From positions 124,001 to 188,000 of the forward strand of contig NZ_JARWNX010000056.1 of the NCBI RefSeq assembly GCF_029868385.1: a stretch of DNA of 64,000 nucleotides. The letters run 5' to 3'. Under the pieces are notes generated by a model. The model ran no database searches. It was not told where the DNA came from and was given only the letters and a program-made list of their open reading frames with translations. Source of the DNA: Nocardia cyriacigeorgica (GTDB lineage: Bacteria > Actinomycetota > Actinomycetes > Mycobacteriales > Mycobacteriaceae). Position numbers and translations under genes: made by a program. Of the stretch, positions 9,354 to 18,029 are shown in pieces (position 1 is the stretch's first letter; each line of letters starts with the position of its first letter).

Positions 9354-10217
9354 TCAGGCAGCCACGGGCTCGGCCAGAGCCTGTTCACGCAGCGTCGACA
9401 ACGTGCGCGAAAGAATACGCGAAACCTGCATCTGGGAGACGCCGAGACGTTCGGCGATCTGATTCTGGGTCATCGACCCGAAGAACCGCCACACCAGCAC
9501 CTGCCGTTCGCGCCGCGGCAGCGCGGCGATGAGCGGCCGCACCGCCATCGCGTCCTCGAGCAGGCCGTAGCAGGGTTCGTCGCTGCCGAGCCTGCGCTGC
9601 ACCGCACTGCCCGCGTCATCGTCATCGCGGGCGATCGATTCCAGCGAATTGCTGGTGTGCCCGTTCGCGGCGACCATCGCCTGCATGAGCTGCGGCAACT
9701 CGATCTCGAGTTCGGCCGCGACCTCACGAGCGGTCGGCACCCGCCCCAAACGTTGGGACAGGGCCTCGGTGGCCGGACCGATCCGCAGCTGAATGTCCTT
9801 CATCGTGCGCGGCACCCGCACCGCCCAGGTGCGATCACGGAAGTGTCGACGCACCTCACCCATCATCGTGGGGACCGCATACGCCAAGAATGTGCTGCCA
9901 CGCGCGGGATCGAAGCGGTCCACCGCGTGGATCAGCCCGACCCGCGCCACCTGTTGCAGATCGTCGAACGACTCACCACGTCCACCGAATCGACGCGCAA
10001 TATGCTCGGCCAACGGCAAACACAATTCGATGATCTCATCACGCAGATGCGATCGGTGCGGGTCGTCGACGCTCAATGCTTCCAACTTGTCGAACCACGG
10101 CTCGACGTTCTCATAACTATCCGCACTGCCCGAAGACCCATATTTGTCTGCCCGACCCTCCAACGATCGGGACACCGGCGTGGATCCGATGGTCTGAGCG
10201 TTCTTCGACTCGTTCAT
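9354..10217 (-). CDS. Alternative sigma factor, SigB/SigF/SigG subfamily
   Basis: This group 3 sigma-70 factor has 287 residues. Region 2 is visible as FDDLQQVARVGLIHAVDRFD followed by FLAYAVPTMMGEVRRHFRD. Region 3 includes LSQRLGRVPTAREVAAEL, and region 4 ends in the helix-turn-helix MTQNQIAERLGVSQMQVSRI. This pattern belongs to the general-stress/sporulation SigB-SigF-SigG group of actinobacteria. A good AGGAGG-type ribosome site (GAGGAGGCCCT) decides the start at ATG 10217, although the frame extends upstream. No anti-sigma (RsbW-like) gene sits next to it, so partner-switching control would have to come from elsewhere. It is divergent from a DJ-1/PfpI gene with a SigF-type promoter. Confidence 0.92.
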   Translation of the reverse strand: MNESKNAQTIGSTPVSRSLEGRADKYGSSGSADSYENVEPWFDKLEALSVDDPHRSHLRDEIIELCLPLAEHIARRFGGRGESFDDLQQVARVGLIHAVDRFDPARGSTFLAYAVPTMMGEVRRHFRDRTWAVRVPRTMKDIQLRIGPATEALSQRLGRVPTAREVAAELEIELPQLMQAMVAANGHTSNSLESIARDDDDAGSAVQRRLGSDEPCYGLLEDAMAVRPLIAALPRRERQVLVWRFFGSMTQNQIAERLGVSQMQVSRILSRTLSTLREQALAEPVAA

Positions 10218-10271
10218 AGGGCCTCCTCGGTCCCGAATCGGCTGACTCTCGGCTCGACCTATCTCACAGGG

Positions 10272-10297
10272 GTACCCATTCCAGACGTAATCGAAAA
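10272..10297 (-). promoter_or_regulatory. Possible SigB/SigF-type promoter of the sigma gene
   Basis: Reading on the minus strand, TTTT, a 16-base spacer and GGGTAC lie 55 bases upstream of the sigma factor ATG. The -10 matches the GGGTAC/T seen in actinobacterial SigB/SigF promoters. The -35 is only an approximate match to GTTT or GNNT. It would imply autoregulation. Confidence 0.35.
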
Positions 10298-10338
10298 GTG
10301 ACCGATCCAGATTCGGGCCACACCCACGCTGACCTGCG

Positions 10339-10363
10339 GTGTCGACACCGCCCACTCGGGTAT
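10339..10363 (+). promoter_or_regulatory. SigB/SigF-type promoter of the DJ-1/PfpI gene
   Basis: GTGT (10339-10342), a 15-base spacer and GGGTAT (10358-10363) lie about 80 bases upstream of the DJ-1/PfpI gene. This fits the streptomycete SigB consensus GNNT-N14-16-GGGTAC/T fully, and the mycobacterial SigF consensus GTTT-N15-17-GGGTAT with one mismatch. The matching sigma factor is encoded divergently next door. Confidence 0.5.
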
Positions 10364-10444
10364 GCCCGCCTATGAGCCACCCTTTCCAGCCGTCGACGAG
10401 TGAATACCGCAGAAATCGGACATACCGAGAGAAGGAACACGCAC

Positions 10445-11008
10445 ATGACCGACACCGACCGCACACAACGTCGCGTTCTCGCCATTGTCAGCAATTACGG
10501 CGTCGAACAGGACGAACTCGTCGTACCCGTGCAGCACTTACGCGATACGGGCGCCCACGTCGATATCGCCGCCGAAACCGGAGATTCGATCCAGACCCTG
10601 GTGCACGACAAAAATCCCGGATCGACAATCCAACCCACCCACACCCTCGACACCATCGACCCGGCCGACTACGACCTGATCCTCATCCCCGGCGGCACAC
10701 TCAACGCCGACACACTGCGCCTCGACGACACCGCTGTCGACATCGCCCGCCGCGCAGCCGCCGCGGGCACACCCATCGCCGCGATCTGCCACGGCCCATG
10801 GCTGCTCGTGGAAGCCGACATCCTCCGCGGCAAAACCCTCACCTCCTACCCCTCCCTGCGCACAGACATCCGCAACGCCGGAGCCGCCGACTGGGTCGAC
10901 CGCCCCGTCGCCGTCGACGACACCCACGGCTACCCGCTCATCACCTCCCGCTCCCCCAAAGACCTCCACGACTTCCTCGACCGCATCGACACCACCCTCG
11001 CCGCCTGA
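10445..11008 (+). CDS. DJ-1/PfpI family protein (type 1 glutamine amidotransferase fold)
   Basis: This cytosolic protein of 187 residues has the PfpI/YhbO arrangement. The nucleophile elbow AAICHGPWLLVEA puts the reactive cysteine at 115 next to His116, and the YDLILIPGG strand lies upstream. Family members act as stress-protective deglycases, glyoxalases or peptidases, and the activity of this one cannot be read directly. The start ATG 10445 follows AGAGAAGGA at eight bases. A SigB/SigF-like promoter upstream, and the divergent gene for a sigma factor of that class, make it a likely member of the general stress regulon. The gene is strongly biased to C-ending codons, like its neighbours. Confidence 0.9.
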   Translation: MTDTDRTQRRVLAIVSNYGVEQDELVVPVQHLRDTGAHVDIAAETGDSIQTLVHDKNPGSTIQPTHTLDTIDPADYDLILIPGGTLNADTLRLDDTAVDIARRAAAAGTPIAAICHGPWLLVEADILRGKTLTSYPSLRTDIRNAGAADWVDRPVAVDDTHGYPLITSRSPKDLHDFLDRIDTTLAA

Positions 11009-11134
11009 CCACCCACTACCCGACTGAAACTGCACTCGTATCGTAATCAATTGCACACCAACCATTTTCGTGCAAACAATGATCACGGTAGTCGATCTCG
11101 ACGTGAAAATCGGCTGCCACGGAAACCGGGAAGG

Positions 11135-12301
11135 TCAGCGGTTTTCCGCGACAACCGCATGCGCGGCCAAGAACCGCTCGCGTTTCCGCGGCGCGATATT
11201 GGCGGCCGTCACATCGCCCGCATAATGGTCGAGCACCCGGCGATCCATCACCCGACGCCACAGCGGCGGGATGGCCGCCAGCAGGATCATGGTGGCGTAC
11301 CCGGCGGGCAGTTGCGGAGACTCGCTGGTACTGCGCAAGGTCTGGTAGCGACGACCGGGATTGGCGTGATGGTCGCTGTGCCGCTGCAAATGGAACAAGA
11401 AGATATTGGTGACCAAACGGTCGCTGTTCCAGCTGTCACGCGGCGAGCACCGTGCGTACCGACCGTCCGGGCGGCGCCTGCGCAGCAGCCCGTAATGCTC
11501 GACATAGTTGACCGTCTCGAGCAACGCCGCGCCGATCACCGCCTGCAACACCAACCACGGCAGCACCGCGACACCGAACGCGGCGATCAACGTCCCGAAC
11601 AGCACCACCGTCATCGCCCAGGCCTGCACGATGTGATTGTGCGGCGACCACCAGCGCCGCCCCTGCCGCCGCAACCGCTCCCCCTCCAACGCGAGCGCCG
11701 AACGGAACCCACCCGTCACCGTCCGCGGCAGAAACTCATACAGCGACTCCCCCAGCCGCGCACTCGCCGGATCCTCCGGCGTCGCGACCCGCACATGATG
11801 ACCGCGATTGTGCTCGACGAAGAAGTGCCCGTACCCGGACTGGGCCAACGCGACTTTGGCCAACCACCGTTCCAGATGTTCGGCCCGATGGCCGAGTTCG
11901 TGCGCGGCATTGATCCCGATCCCGCTGACGAACCCGAGGGTGACCCCCAACCCCAATTTGTCGACGAAGCTCAGCTCGTGCCCCGCCCACATCGACGCGG
12001 CGATCACCAACCCCAGCAGCTGGATCGGCAGGAACATATAGGTGCACCACCGGTAATAGTGATTGTTCGACAGCGCCTCGTAATCCTCATCGCGCGGATT
12101 GCTGCCATCCTCACCGACGAGCGCGTCCAGCACCGGGATCGCGATCAACACGATGATCGGCCCGATCCACCAGAACACCTCCCATCCGGTGCGCAATACC
12201 AATTGCGAGGGCAGCAGCGCACATCCAGGGGCGATCAACCCCAACACCCACAGATATTGTTTCCGGTCCCGAGGACTATGTGATTCGCCCGCCGCTTGCA
12301 C
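11135..12301 (-). CDS. alkB: Alkane 1-monooxygenase
   Basis: This is an integral-membrane non-haem di-iron hydroxylase of 388 residues that oxidises medium-chain n-alkanes at the terminal carbon. All AlkB histidine motifs are present: HELGH near 134-138, EHNRGHH near 163-169, the AlkB signature NYVEHYGL near 265-272 and LQRHSDHHANP near 305-315. Six helices are predicted. I prefer GTG 12301, because GGAG lies nine bases upstream. TTG 12310 is in frame but abuts that site. Unusually, no rubredoxin or rubredoxin reductase gene follows, and downstream there is only a 126-base convergent gap. Electron donors must come from another locus, or AlkB works with a distant rubredoxin. Confidence 0.93.
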   Translation of the reverse strand: MQAAGESHSPRDRKQYLWVLGLIAPGCALLPSQLVLRTGWEVFWWIGPIIVLIAIPVLDALVGEDGSNPRDEDYEALSNNHYYRWCTYMFLPIQLLGLVIAASMWAGHELSFVDKLGLGVTLGFVSGIGINAAHELGHRAEHLERWLAKVALAQSGYGHFFVEHNRGHHVRVATPEDPASARLGESLYEFLPRTVTGGFRSALALEGERLRRQGRRWWSPHNHIVQAWAMTVVLFGTLIAAFGVAVLPWLVLQAVIGAALLETVNYVEHYGLLRRRRPDGRYARCSPRDSWNSDRLVTNIFLFHLQRHSDHHANPGRRYQTLRSTSESPQLPAGYATMILLAAIPPLWRRVMDRRVLDHYAGDVTAANIAPRKRERFLAAHAVVAENR

Positions 12302-12339
12302 TGAGATCAACTCCGAGTGTCGCGTAATGGAACCCCGAC

Positions 12340-12356
12340 AACCGGTAAATCCGGTT
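12340..12356. promoter_or_regulatory. Inverted repeat upstream of alkB
   Basis: AACCGG and CCGGTT are perfect arms separated by TAAAT, about 40-55 bases upstream of the alkB start. The position fits an operator, but a terminator for the upstream membrane protein gene is also possible. No regulator gene adjoins it. Confidence 0.3.
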
Positions 12357-12496
12357 CTCCGCCGGACCTGTTACACCGCGAACGGACCGATCCCAACCAG
12401 CCGTTCCGACCCATCGAGTCGACCAAGCGACCATTCGGACAGCGATTCGTCCACCCACACCGATGACGCCGACAGCACAGATTTTACTCCGGCCCA

Positions 12497-13594
12497 CTAT
12501 TCACCTGAAGCCGCAATCTCACTGACACGCACCGAGATCCGATACGACACCACCGCCATCACGAAAAGCCCGAACCCGACATTGAGCAATGCGCCGAACC
12601 CCTCGGCCGCGAAATCCACCAGTGCGTTGAGCACCGTGAACACCAGCGCCGCGATCCGCAACGCCTGCAACGCCCACAGCGGCCGATCACCACGCAGCGC
12701 GACCATCGCCGGACCAGCCAGCGCCAACGTGATCGAAGCACTCACGAACAGAATCGCCCCCGAGATCCCCATCCGCTCGATCACGATCGACGTATCGGAG
12801 GTATCGATATCCAGCCCACCGGCCACCAACTGAACCACGCCCACCACGACACCCGCCGCCGACGCCAGCACCAGCAACCACCCGACCACCGGCACCCACC
12901 GCGGGCTACGGAAGAACCCCGGAATCAACCGCGGCAGGAACAGCCGCACCGCGTACAACCGGTCCGCCCGATGCCCCGCCGCCTCCAGCAACAACCGCAC
13001 CCCCTGCACGGCCGCCGCATCCGCGCCGCCACTCTCGGCTCGATCCAACATGCGCGCGGCCGCGGCGCGACGATGCGGCGCCAACCCGCCCACCACCCCG
13101 TTCGCCGCGATGGCCGCCGCATTGGCCAGATACTCATCCGTCGTCGGCGCACGAAACACCCGCACCGCCCGATTCGCCAGCAGCACCACCAACACCAGCA
13201 CGTACATGATCTCTGCGGACGGCCCGTAGAAATAGTCGTTGTCCGCGGTGACGAACTTGCCGACCTCGTCGAGGAACAGACCGAACCCGATACCGCCGAC
13301 CACCACCGACACGATCCGCGCACCGAACCCGAGCACCAGCCACCCGATGAGCAGCGCGATCATCATCGCCGCACCCCCGTACAGCGCGTGCGCGATATGC
13401 AGCGTCCCACCACCGACCTGGGGGTAATCGGTGATCGCCAGATACAGCCGCGTCAGCAGGATGGTCGCGATCGCGATGATCAGAAACGCTTCGGCGGCGG
13501 CACTGCCGTAGGCACTGCGGACGAATCCGGTGCGACGTGCGGGCGCGGAGCCCACGGTCGCATCGCGATCGATCGGCACATTCACACGCACCAC
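12497..13594 (-). CDS. Conserved multi-helix membrane protein with LHIxH...LDE core
   Basis: This integral membrane protein has 365 residues and about eight hydrophobic segments. Its function is not known to me. Residues 62-73 (GGTLHIAHALYG) and 101-114 (GIGFGLFLDEVGKF) form a core that recurs in the divergent neighbour at 13841. A cytoplasmic helical segment of about 100 residues follows (LANAAAIAANGVVGGLAPHRRAAAARM). Then come four more helices, including one with a polar loop (DIDTSDTSIVIERM). His66, His69, Asp109 and Glu110 lie inside or at the edges of helices, which would suit a buried metal or proton site. The GTG at 13594 is taken as the start. The gene lies upstream of alkB, on the same strand, with a 195-base gap. 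Confidence 0.75.
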   Translation of the reverse strand: MVRVNVPIDRDATVGSAPARRTGFVRSAYGSAAAEAFLIIAIATILLTRLYLAITDYPQVGGGTLHIAHALYGGAAMMIALLIGWLVLGFGARIVSVVVGGIGFGLFLDEVGKFVTADNDYFYGPSAEIMYVLVLVVLLANRAVRVFRAPTTDEYLANAAAIAANGVVGGLAPHRRAAAARMLDRAESGGADAAAVQGVRLLLEAAGHRADRLYAVRLFLPRLIPGFFRSPRWVPVVGWLLVLASAAGVVVGVVQLVAGGLDIDTSDTSIVIERMGISGAILFVSASITLALAGPAMVALRGDRPLWALQALRIAALVFTVLNALVDFAAEGFGALLNVGFGLFVMAVVSYRISVRVSEIAASGE

Positions 13595-13840
13595 CTCGCG
13601 ACGGTATCCGGCTCCGGTCAGCTCTCATGCTCGCACAGCGGGGACCTGGAAATCGGCCCCATAGAGGCTTCGACACCGACTACAGTCCAATTGGGCACAC
13701 TGTGAGCGAACGACATCCAGGGGCGCGCGGCGGACCGCCCACCCAGCAGCAGTTCGGCTGTCACCACCCCTCGGGGAAGGGACCGCGCCCATGTCCGGCG
13801 GCCACACCGGTCAGCGATCGCGGGAGCCGGGAGTCCGGCC

Positions 13841-14665
13841 GTGACGCACTGGTTCACCGACACGATCGTCGACAACGGACGTCTGCCCCTGTTCTTCCTC
13901 ATGGTGGCGTTCGTGCTGACCTTCCTGTTCATCCGGATCAGCACACGCATGATTCGCGCCGAAGTGTCGTGGTGGCCGGGCAACATCACCCCCGGCGGCC
14001 TGCACATCCACCATGTGGTCTTCGGTCTCGTCACCATGCTGCTCTCGGGGCTGCTGCTCGTCGCCCTCGCCGCGCACGAGACGCCGGTCCTCAACTGTGT
14101 GCTCGCCACCTTCTTCGGCATCGGCTCGGCACTTGTGCTCGACGAATTCGCACTCGTCCTGCATCTGCGCGACGTCTACTGGGCCGAGGCGGGACGCAGC
14201 AGTATCGACGCCGTCATGGTCGCCTTCGCCATCTCGATGCTGTTCCTGCTCGGCATCCACCCACTGGGGCTCGCCGACGATTTCGACGAGTACACCGACG
14301 ACGGCGAAATCGTGACGCTCATCGTTTCGATCGTCGGGCTGGGCCTGCAATACGGCCTGGCCGTCATCACCTTGCTCAAAGGCAAATTCTGGACCGGCTT
14401 CCTCGGCCTGTTCTTCCCCATCCTCCTGATCGTCGGCGCGATCCGGCTCGGCCGCCCCACCGCACCATGGGCCCGCTGGCGCTACCCGCCCGGCTCGACG
14501 AAACTCGCCACAGCCACCGCCCGTGAGGCCCGCTACCGAGAACCGGTCATCCGCGCGAAGATCGCCGCACAGGAGTTCATCTCGGGCCACTTCACCCCCG
14601 TGAGTGGGTCCGACGAGCCGACGGATCCGCATGTCGGTACAAGGCACGAGTCCTCACAGGGCTGA
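13841..14665 (+). CDS. Conserved membrane protein sharing the LHIxH...LDE core
   Basis: This protein has 274 residues and about seven hydrophobic segments. Its function is unknown to me. Residues 52-62 (GGLHIHHVVFG) and 93-105 (GIGSALVLDEFAL) repeat the core of the divergent protein encoded at 12497-13594, with the His-to-Asp spacing differing by only three residues (46 against 43). After the core comes a short Asp/Tyr/Trp stretch (LRDVYWAEA), as in the partner. The C-terminus is a basic cytosolic tail (ARWRYPPGSTKLATATAREARYREP). GTG 13841 has GGGAGCCGGGAG just upstream. Divergent placement and a shared fold suggest paralogues that act in the same membrane process. Confidence 0.75.
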   Translation: MTHWFTDTIVDNGRLPLFFLMVAFVLTFLFIRISTRMIRAEVSWWPGNITPGGLHIHHVVFGLVTMLLSGLLLVALAAHETPVLNCVLATFFGIGSALVLDEFALVLHLRDVYWAEAGRSSIDAVMVAFAISMLFLLGIHPLGLADDFDEYTDDGEIVTLIVSIVGLGLQYGLAVITLLKGKFWTGFLGLFFPILLIVGAIRLGRPTAPWARWRYPPGSTKLATATAREARYREPVIRAKIAAQEFISGHFTPVSGSDEPTDPHVGTRHESSQG

Positions 14666-15125
14666 TCGACTCGGCGATCAGCGTCGTGGCGGCGACCTAT
14701 AGTGCGACGCCCCTCCCCTCCTTGTCGTTTGTCGAGGTGACGGTGGGGGCTTGGTCGACTTGATGGTTATGCTATTCATGTTTAGATGCGCATATCTACG
14801 TATCGGCACTAGTTGTAACGGAAGTCTTGACGCGTGCACTGACTCGTACCGCCCACCATCCGGCGGTCTCCTTCGACCAGAACGATTTGACATCCTGTCG
14901 GCTCCCGCCTGGCCCGCACTCCCCCGAGTCACCGGACCACTCAGGGCACGCGCCCTCTCCCCCGCTTCCCATAGCAAGCTCCGGTATCGAGCACCGAAAT
15001 GCCGAAGAGATGGACACCCTGATGGTGACGATGGACGAGGCTTGCAGTTCGGTGCGAAAGCCGCACACGCGAACGGTCATGCCGCCGCCGAGACGACCGC
15101 CGCCCCAACGGTGACACGCCGCCGA
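14666..15125. other. 460-base stretch without a supported gene
   Basis: Between the membrane protein gene and the serine hydrolase stop I see no convincing coding sequence. Short open frames here lack ribosome sites and are rich in Pro/Arg. Bases 14750-14825 are clearly lower in GC than the surroundings and hold small palindromic bits such as ATGCGCAT, which suggests a regulatory or formerly foreign patch. Confidence 0.4.
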
Positions 15126-16730
15126 TCACGTCTCCCGGTCGAACGTCCCGAGACCTTCTTTGTCGTAGTACTCGAGCGTGAGCCGGTCTCCGTCGAAGCT
15201 CGCCTTGGAGACCGTCCCTGGCGTGGCGTTCTCACCCGGCGGCGTGAAGATGAAGGTGTTCCCGTCCCAGTGGGTCAGGGGGAACGACATGTTCTTCGGG
15301 CCGAGCGTCAAGGTGAGTGCCCCGGCGGTCTCGGTGATGGTCGCCGGGCCGTAGTACGGGTTGGCGTAGGTACCCGCGTACCCCGGCAGCGGACCCGCGG
15401 GAGCCGGGTCGGCCGGTGCGGTGGCGCCCGCCAGCTCGCCGAGTGGAGCGCTCATCGGGGCGAAGGCCTGCTGGTAGAGCGCGCGCCAATCCTGCCGGAT
15501 CTCGCCGAACTGGACGAGGTCGGCGAACTCGGCATTGAGCGTCTCCGGTACGCCGATCGGCGCCGCGTTGGTGAGGGTGACGATGCCGACATCCGCGGAA
15601 GGGATCATCGCGAACGCGGTGGCCGCACCCAGGTCGAATCCACCCGAATGACTGAGCATCACCCGCCCGGCGGCGGATTCGCTGACGTTGAACCCGAAGC
15701 CGTAGAAGCCCGCACGAGCGTCCGGCGCCTGCGGCGGCGACGACACCGATTGCGGCGTGATCGCGGGCAGTAGGTCCTCGGGTGCGATGAGCGTCTGCCC
15801 GTTCGCGGTCCCGTCGGCCAGCACCATCGTCATCCACTTCGCCATATCGGTGACCGAGGAACTCACTCCTCCCGCCGGTGATTGCGCATCGGGTTCACGT
15901 CCGGGGTTCGCGACCCGATATTCACCGTCGACGAGCACATGGCCGTCGGCGCGATCGGTGCGGTCGACGAAATCGCTGTAGCGCGAACTCGTCGCGTTCA
16001 TCCCGAGCGGCTCGTACAGCGCCTGCGCCGACAGCGTCTCCCAGTCGGTGCCACTCGCCTGCGCGACCGCTACGGCGGCGGCGGTGACCCCGAAGTTGGT
16101 GTACTCGTAGGAATCCCGGAACGGACCCAGCGGCAGCAGTCGCAGCCGCTCGAGCACCTGCGCGCGGTCGTAGCCGAGATCTTCGAGCAGGTCACCGGCA
16201 TGATCGGGCAGTCCGGAACGATGGGCGTACAGGTCACCGACGGTGACATGGTCGGTGACGTAGGGGTCGTCGAGCGCGAATGTCGGCGTCAGCTGATTGA
16301 CCGGTGTATCCCATTCGACCTTGTCGGCGGTCACCTGGCGGGCGACCACCGTCGCTCCGACCGATTTCGATACCGACGCCAGCTGGAACACCGTATCGGG
16401 GCCGATCTCGGTCTTGCTGTCGATATTGCCGACACCGAATCCCTCGCTGTAGATCACCTGGCCGTCGTGCACCACGGCCACCGCCATGCCCGGCACTTTC
16501 GACGATGCCATGAGTTCCTCGGCCAATCCCCCGAGTCGATCGACCGCCTGGTCGATCCGATCGGCCGGTATATCGACTCCCGCGGCCTGATTCGGCATGA
16601 GGGTGGCGGTAGCCGACGGCGCCGCGCCGGTGGTCTGTTCACGCGCCGGATCGTTGCTACAAGCAGCGATGATCAGCCCTGCGGCCATGACCACCGCGAC
16701 TGGTCCGAGCATTGTCCGTCGACGCGTCAT
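15126..16730 (-). CDS. Serine hydrolase lipoprotein, class C beta-lactamase/esterase family
   Basis: This exported protein of 534 residues begins with MTRRRTM and has a signal peptide ending in the lipobox LIIAAC (Cys24), so it should be anchored to the outer face of the membrane. The catalytic residues of the beta-lactamase/penicillin-binding-like family are visible: Ser119 and Lys122 in ASVSKS, Tyr210 in YTN, and the third motif HSGG. A C-terminal domain of about 100 residues (GYAGTYANPYYGP onwards) matches the DUF3471-type beta-sandwich that often follows such hydrolases. Substrates are usually peptides or esters. Real beta-lactam hydrolysis is not implied. The AT-free region of 109 bases upstream separates it from the LysR gene, transcribed in the same direction. 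Confidence 0.9.
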   Translation of the reverse strand: MTRRRTMLGPVAVVMAAGLIIAACSNDPAREQTTGAAPSATATLMPNQAAGVDIPADRIDQAVDRLGGLAEELMASSKVPGMAVAVVHDGQVIYSEGFGVGNIDSKTEIGPDTVFQLASVSKSVGATVVARQVTADKVEWDTPVNQLTPTFALDDPYVTDHVTVGDLYAHRSGLPDHAGDLLEDLGYDRAQVLERLRLLPLGPFRDSYEYTNFGVTAAAVAVAQASGTDWETLSAQALYEPLGMNATSSRYSDFVDRTDRADGHVLVDGEYRVANPGREPDAQSPAGGVSSSVTDMAKWMTMVLADGTANGQTLIAPEDLLPAITPQSVSSPPQAPDARAGFYGFGFNVSESAAGRVMLSHSGGFDLGAATAFAMIPSADVGIVTLTNAAPIGVPETLNAEFADLVQFGEIRQDWRALYQQAFAPMSAPLGELAGATAPADPAPAGPLPGYAGTYANPYYGPATITETAGALTLTLGPKNMSFPLTHWDGNTFIFTPPGENATPGTVSKASFDGDRLTLEYYDKEGLGTFDRET

Positions 16731-16839
16731 GACGTCGCCTCCTGGGTGGCCGCCGCCCCCCGATCGACATCAATGTAGGCACATCCCGGCCGCCTACGAG
16801 GCAATACCGCCCGTCCGTGGCCGCGGCGTGACCGAGGTG

Positions 16840-17826
16840 TCACGCACCGTGAACTTCGGCTCTCGCCGGGTGGGCCGTTGGTGGCGGCACCGTCTCCGTC
16901 GGGGCGGGCAGTGCGGTGTCGGCGCCGAGTCCCTTCTCCTGCGCCGCGGCCCGGATCGCGTCCACGACGAGCAGCAGCGCCGCCCGTCGCGCGGTATTGG
17001 TGCGGTAGGCCAGCGATACGGTCCGGGTGAGGATGTCGCCGAGCACGACGACGTCCACACCGGGCGGACGCAGCGCGAGACCGAGATCGGATACCAGCGT
17101 CACCCCCAGCCCGGCCGCGACCATCGCCATCGCAGTCGCCTGTTCTTCCACTTCGTGGTCGATTCGTGGTTCCACTCCGACGGATCGAAACGCCAGCCGG
17201 ACCGCGTGTCCGAAATGGGAACGGGCCGGGGCGAGGATCCACGGATGATCGGCCAGTTCCGCCAGCGTCACGCCCGCGACGGGCCCCGCACCGGCCGGGA
17301 CGGCCGCATACAGCCGTTCGACCGCGATGACAGCGCGCTCGAGGCCGCTGTCCCAGGCCATCGGGTAGTTCGAATAGTCGAGCACGAACGACAGATCCAA
17401 AGTGCCGTCGCGGACGGCCGCGGCCGTCGATTCGGGGGCGAGTTCACGCGTGCGCACCACGATGCCCGGATGCGTCCGCGCGAGGGTGGTGAGCGCGTCC
17501 GGCAGGAGTCCGGAGGCCACCGACGCCCACACACCGGCGGTGAGCTTCGCCGTCACCGATTCCCCGGCCTCTTCGAGCGCCTGGGTGGCGCGCTCGACGG
17601 CGGCGAGGATCTCCTCGGCATGTTCGGCGAGCAGCACACCGCGGTCGGTGAGCTGCACGCGGCGCCCCCGCCGCTCCAGCAGCCGGGCGCCGACATCGCG
17701 TTCCAGATGAGCCAGCTGCTGCGACACCGCCGACGCGGTGTAGTGCAGCGCGGCCGCCGCGGCGGTGATCGTGCCGCGCCGGTGCAGCTCACGCAACATG
17801 CGCAGCCGGGCGAGCGACAGGTCCAT
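16840..17826 (-). CDS. LysR family transcriptional regulator
   Basis: This regulator has 328 residues. The N-terminal winged helix-turn-helix (MDLSLARLRMLRELHRRGTI, then ALHYTASAVSQQLAHLERDV) is followed by the LysR effector domain from about residue 90 (LTAGVWASVASGLLPDALTT). ATG 17826 starts right at the DNA-binding domain. The gene is divergent from the amino-acid dehydrogenase gene, with about 200 bases between them, so that dehydrogenase is the probable target. A perfect inverted repeat at 17841-17857, only 15 bases upstream of its own ATG, is a good candidate for the autoregulatory site. The C-terminal 35 residues are Pro/Ala-rich and unlikely to be structured. Confidence 0.92.
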   Translation of the reverse strand: MDLSLARLRMLRELHRRGTITAAAAALHYTASAVSQQLAHLERDVGARLLERRGRRVQLTDRGVLLAEHAEEILAAVERATQALEEAGESVTAKLTAGVWASVASGLLPDALTTLARTHPGIVVRTRELAPESTAAAVRDGTLDLSFVLDYSNYPMAWDSGLERAVIAVERLYAAVPAGAGPVAGVTLAELADHPWILAPARSHFGHAVRLAFRSVGVEPRIDHEVEEQATAMAMVAAGLGVTLVSDLGLALRPPGVDVVVLGDILTRTVSLAYRTNTARRAALLLVVDAIRAAAQEKGLGADTALPAPTETVPPPTAHPARAEVHGA

Positions 17827-17840
17827 GCCACCGAGCGTAA

Positions 17841-17857
17841 GCGTTGTGCAGCAACGC
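17841..17857. promoter_or_regulatory. Candidate LysR operator
   Basis: GCGTTG and CAACGC are perfect 6-bp arms with a five-base spacer, in the divergent promoter region and 15 bases from the LysR ATG. Its size fits the T-N11-A type box bound by LysR regulators. Confidence 0.45.
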
Positions 17858-18029
17858 TGAACACTGCCGTGAACGAACCGTAAATGGACGTGCGAGCGGT
17901 GGTGAATGCACGCTGGGGGCACCCGGCGGCGATGGGTCGGCCGGGACGAGGAGGACCGGACAGGCGATTGGCGCGACGCGGCGTTTCCCTGCGGTTACCG
18001 GCATGAGCACGAACAGGGAGGTGTCCGCC

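Noticed and set aside
14827..15114. A 95-codon plus-strand frame between the membrane protein and serine hydrolase genes
   Set aside because: No ribosome site, Pro/Ser/His-rich composition without a fold pattern, and it crosses a low-GC patch.
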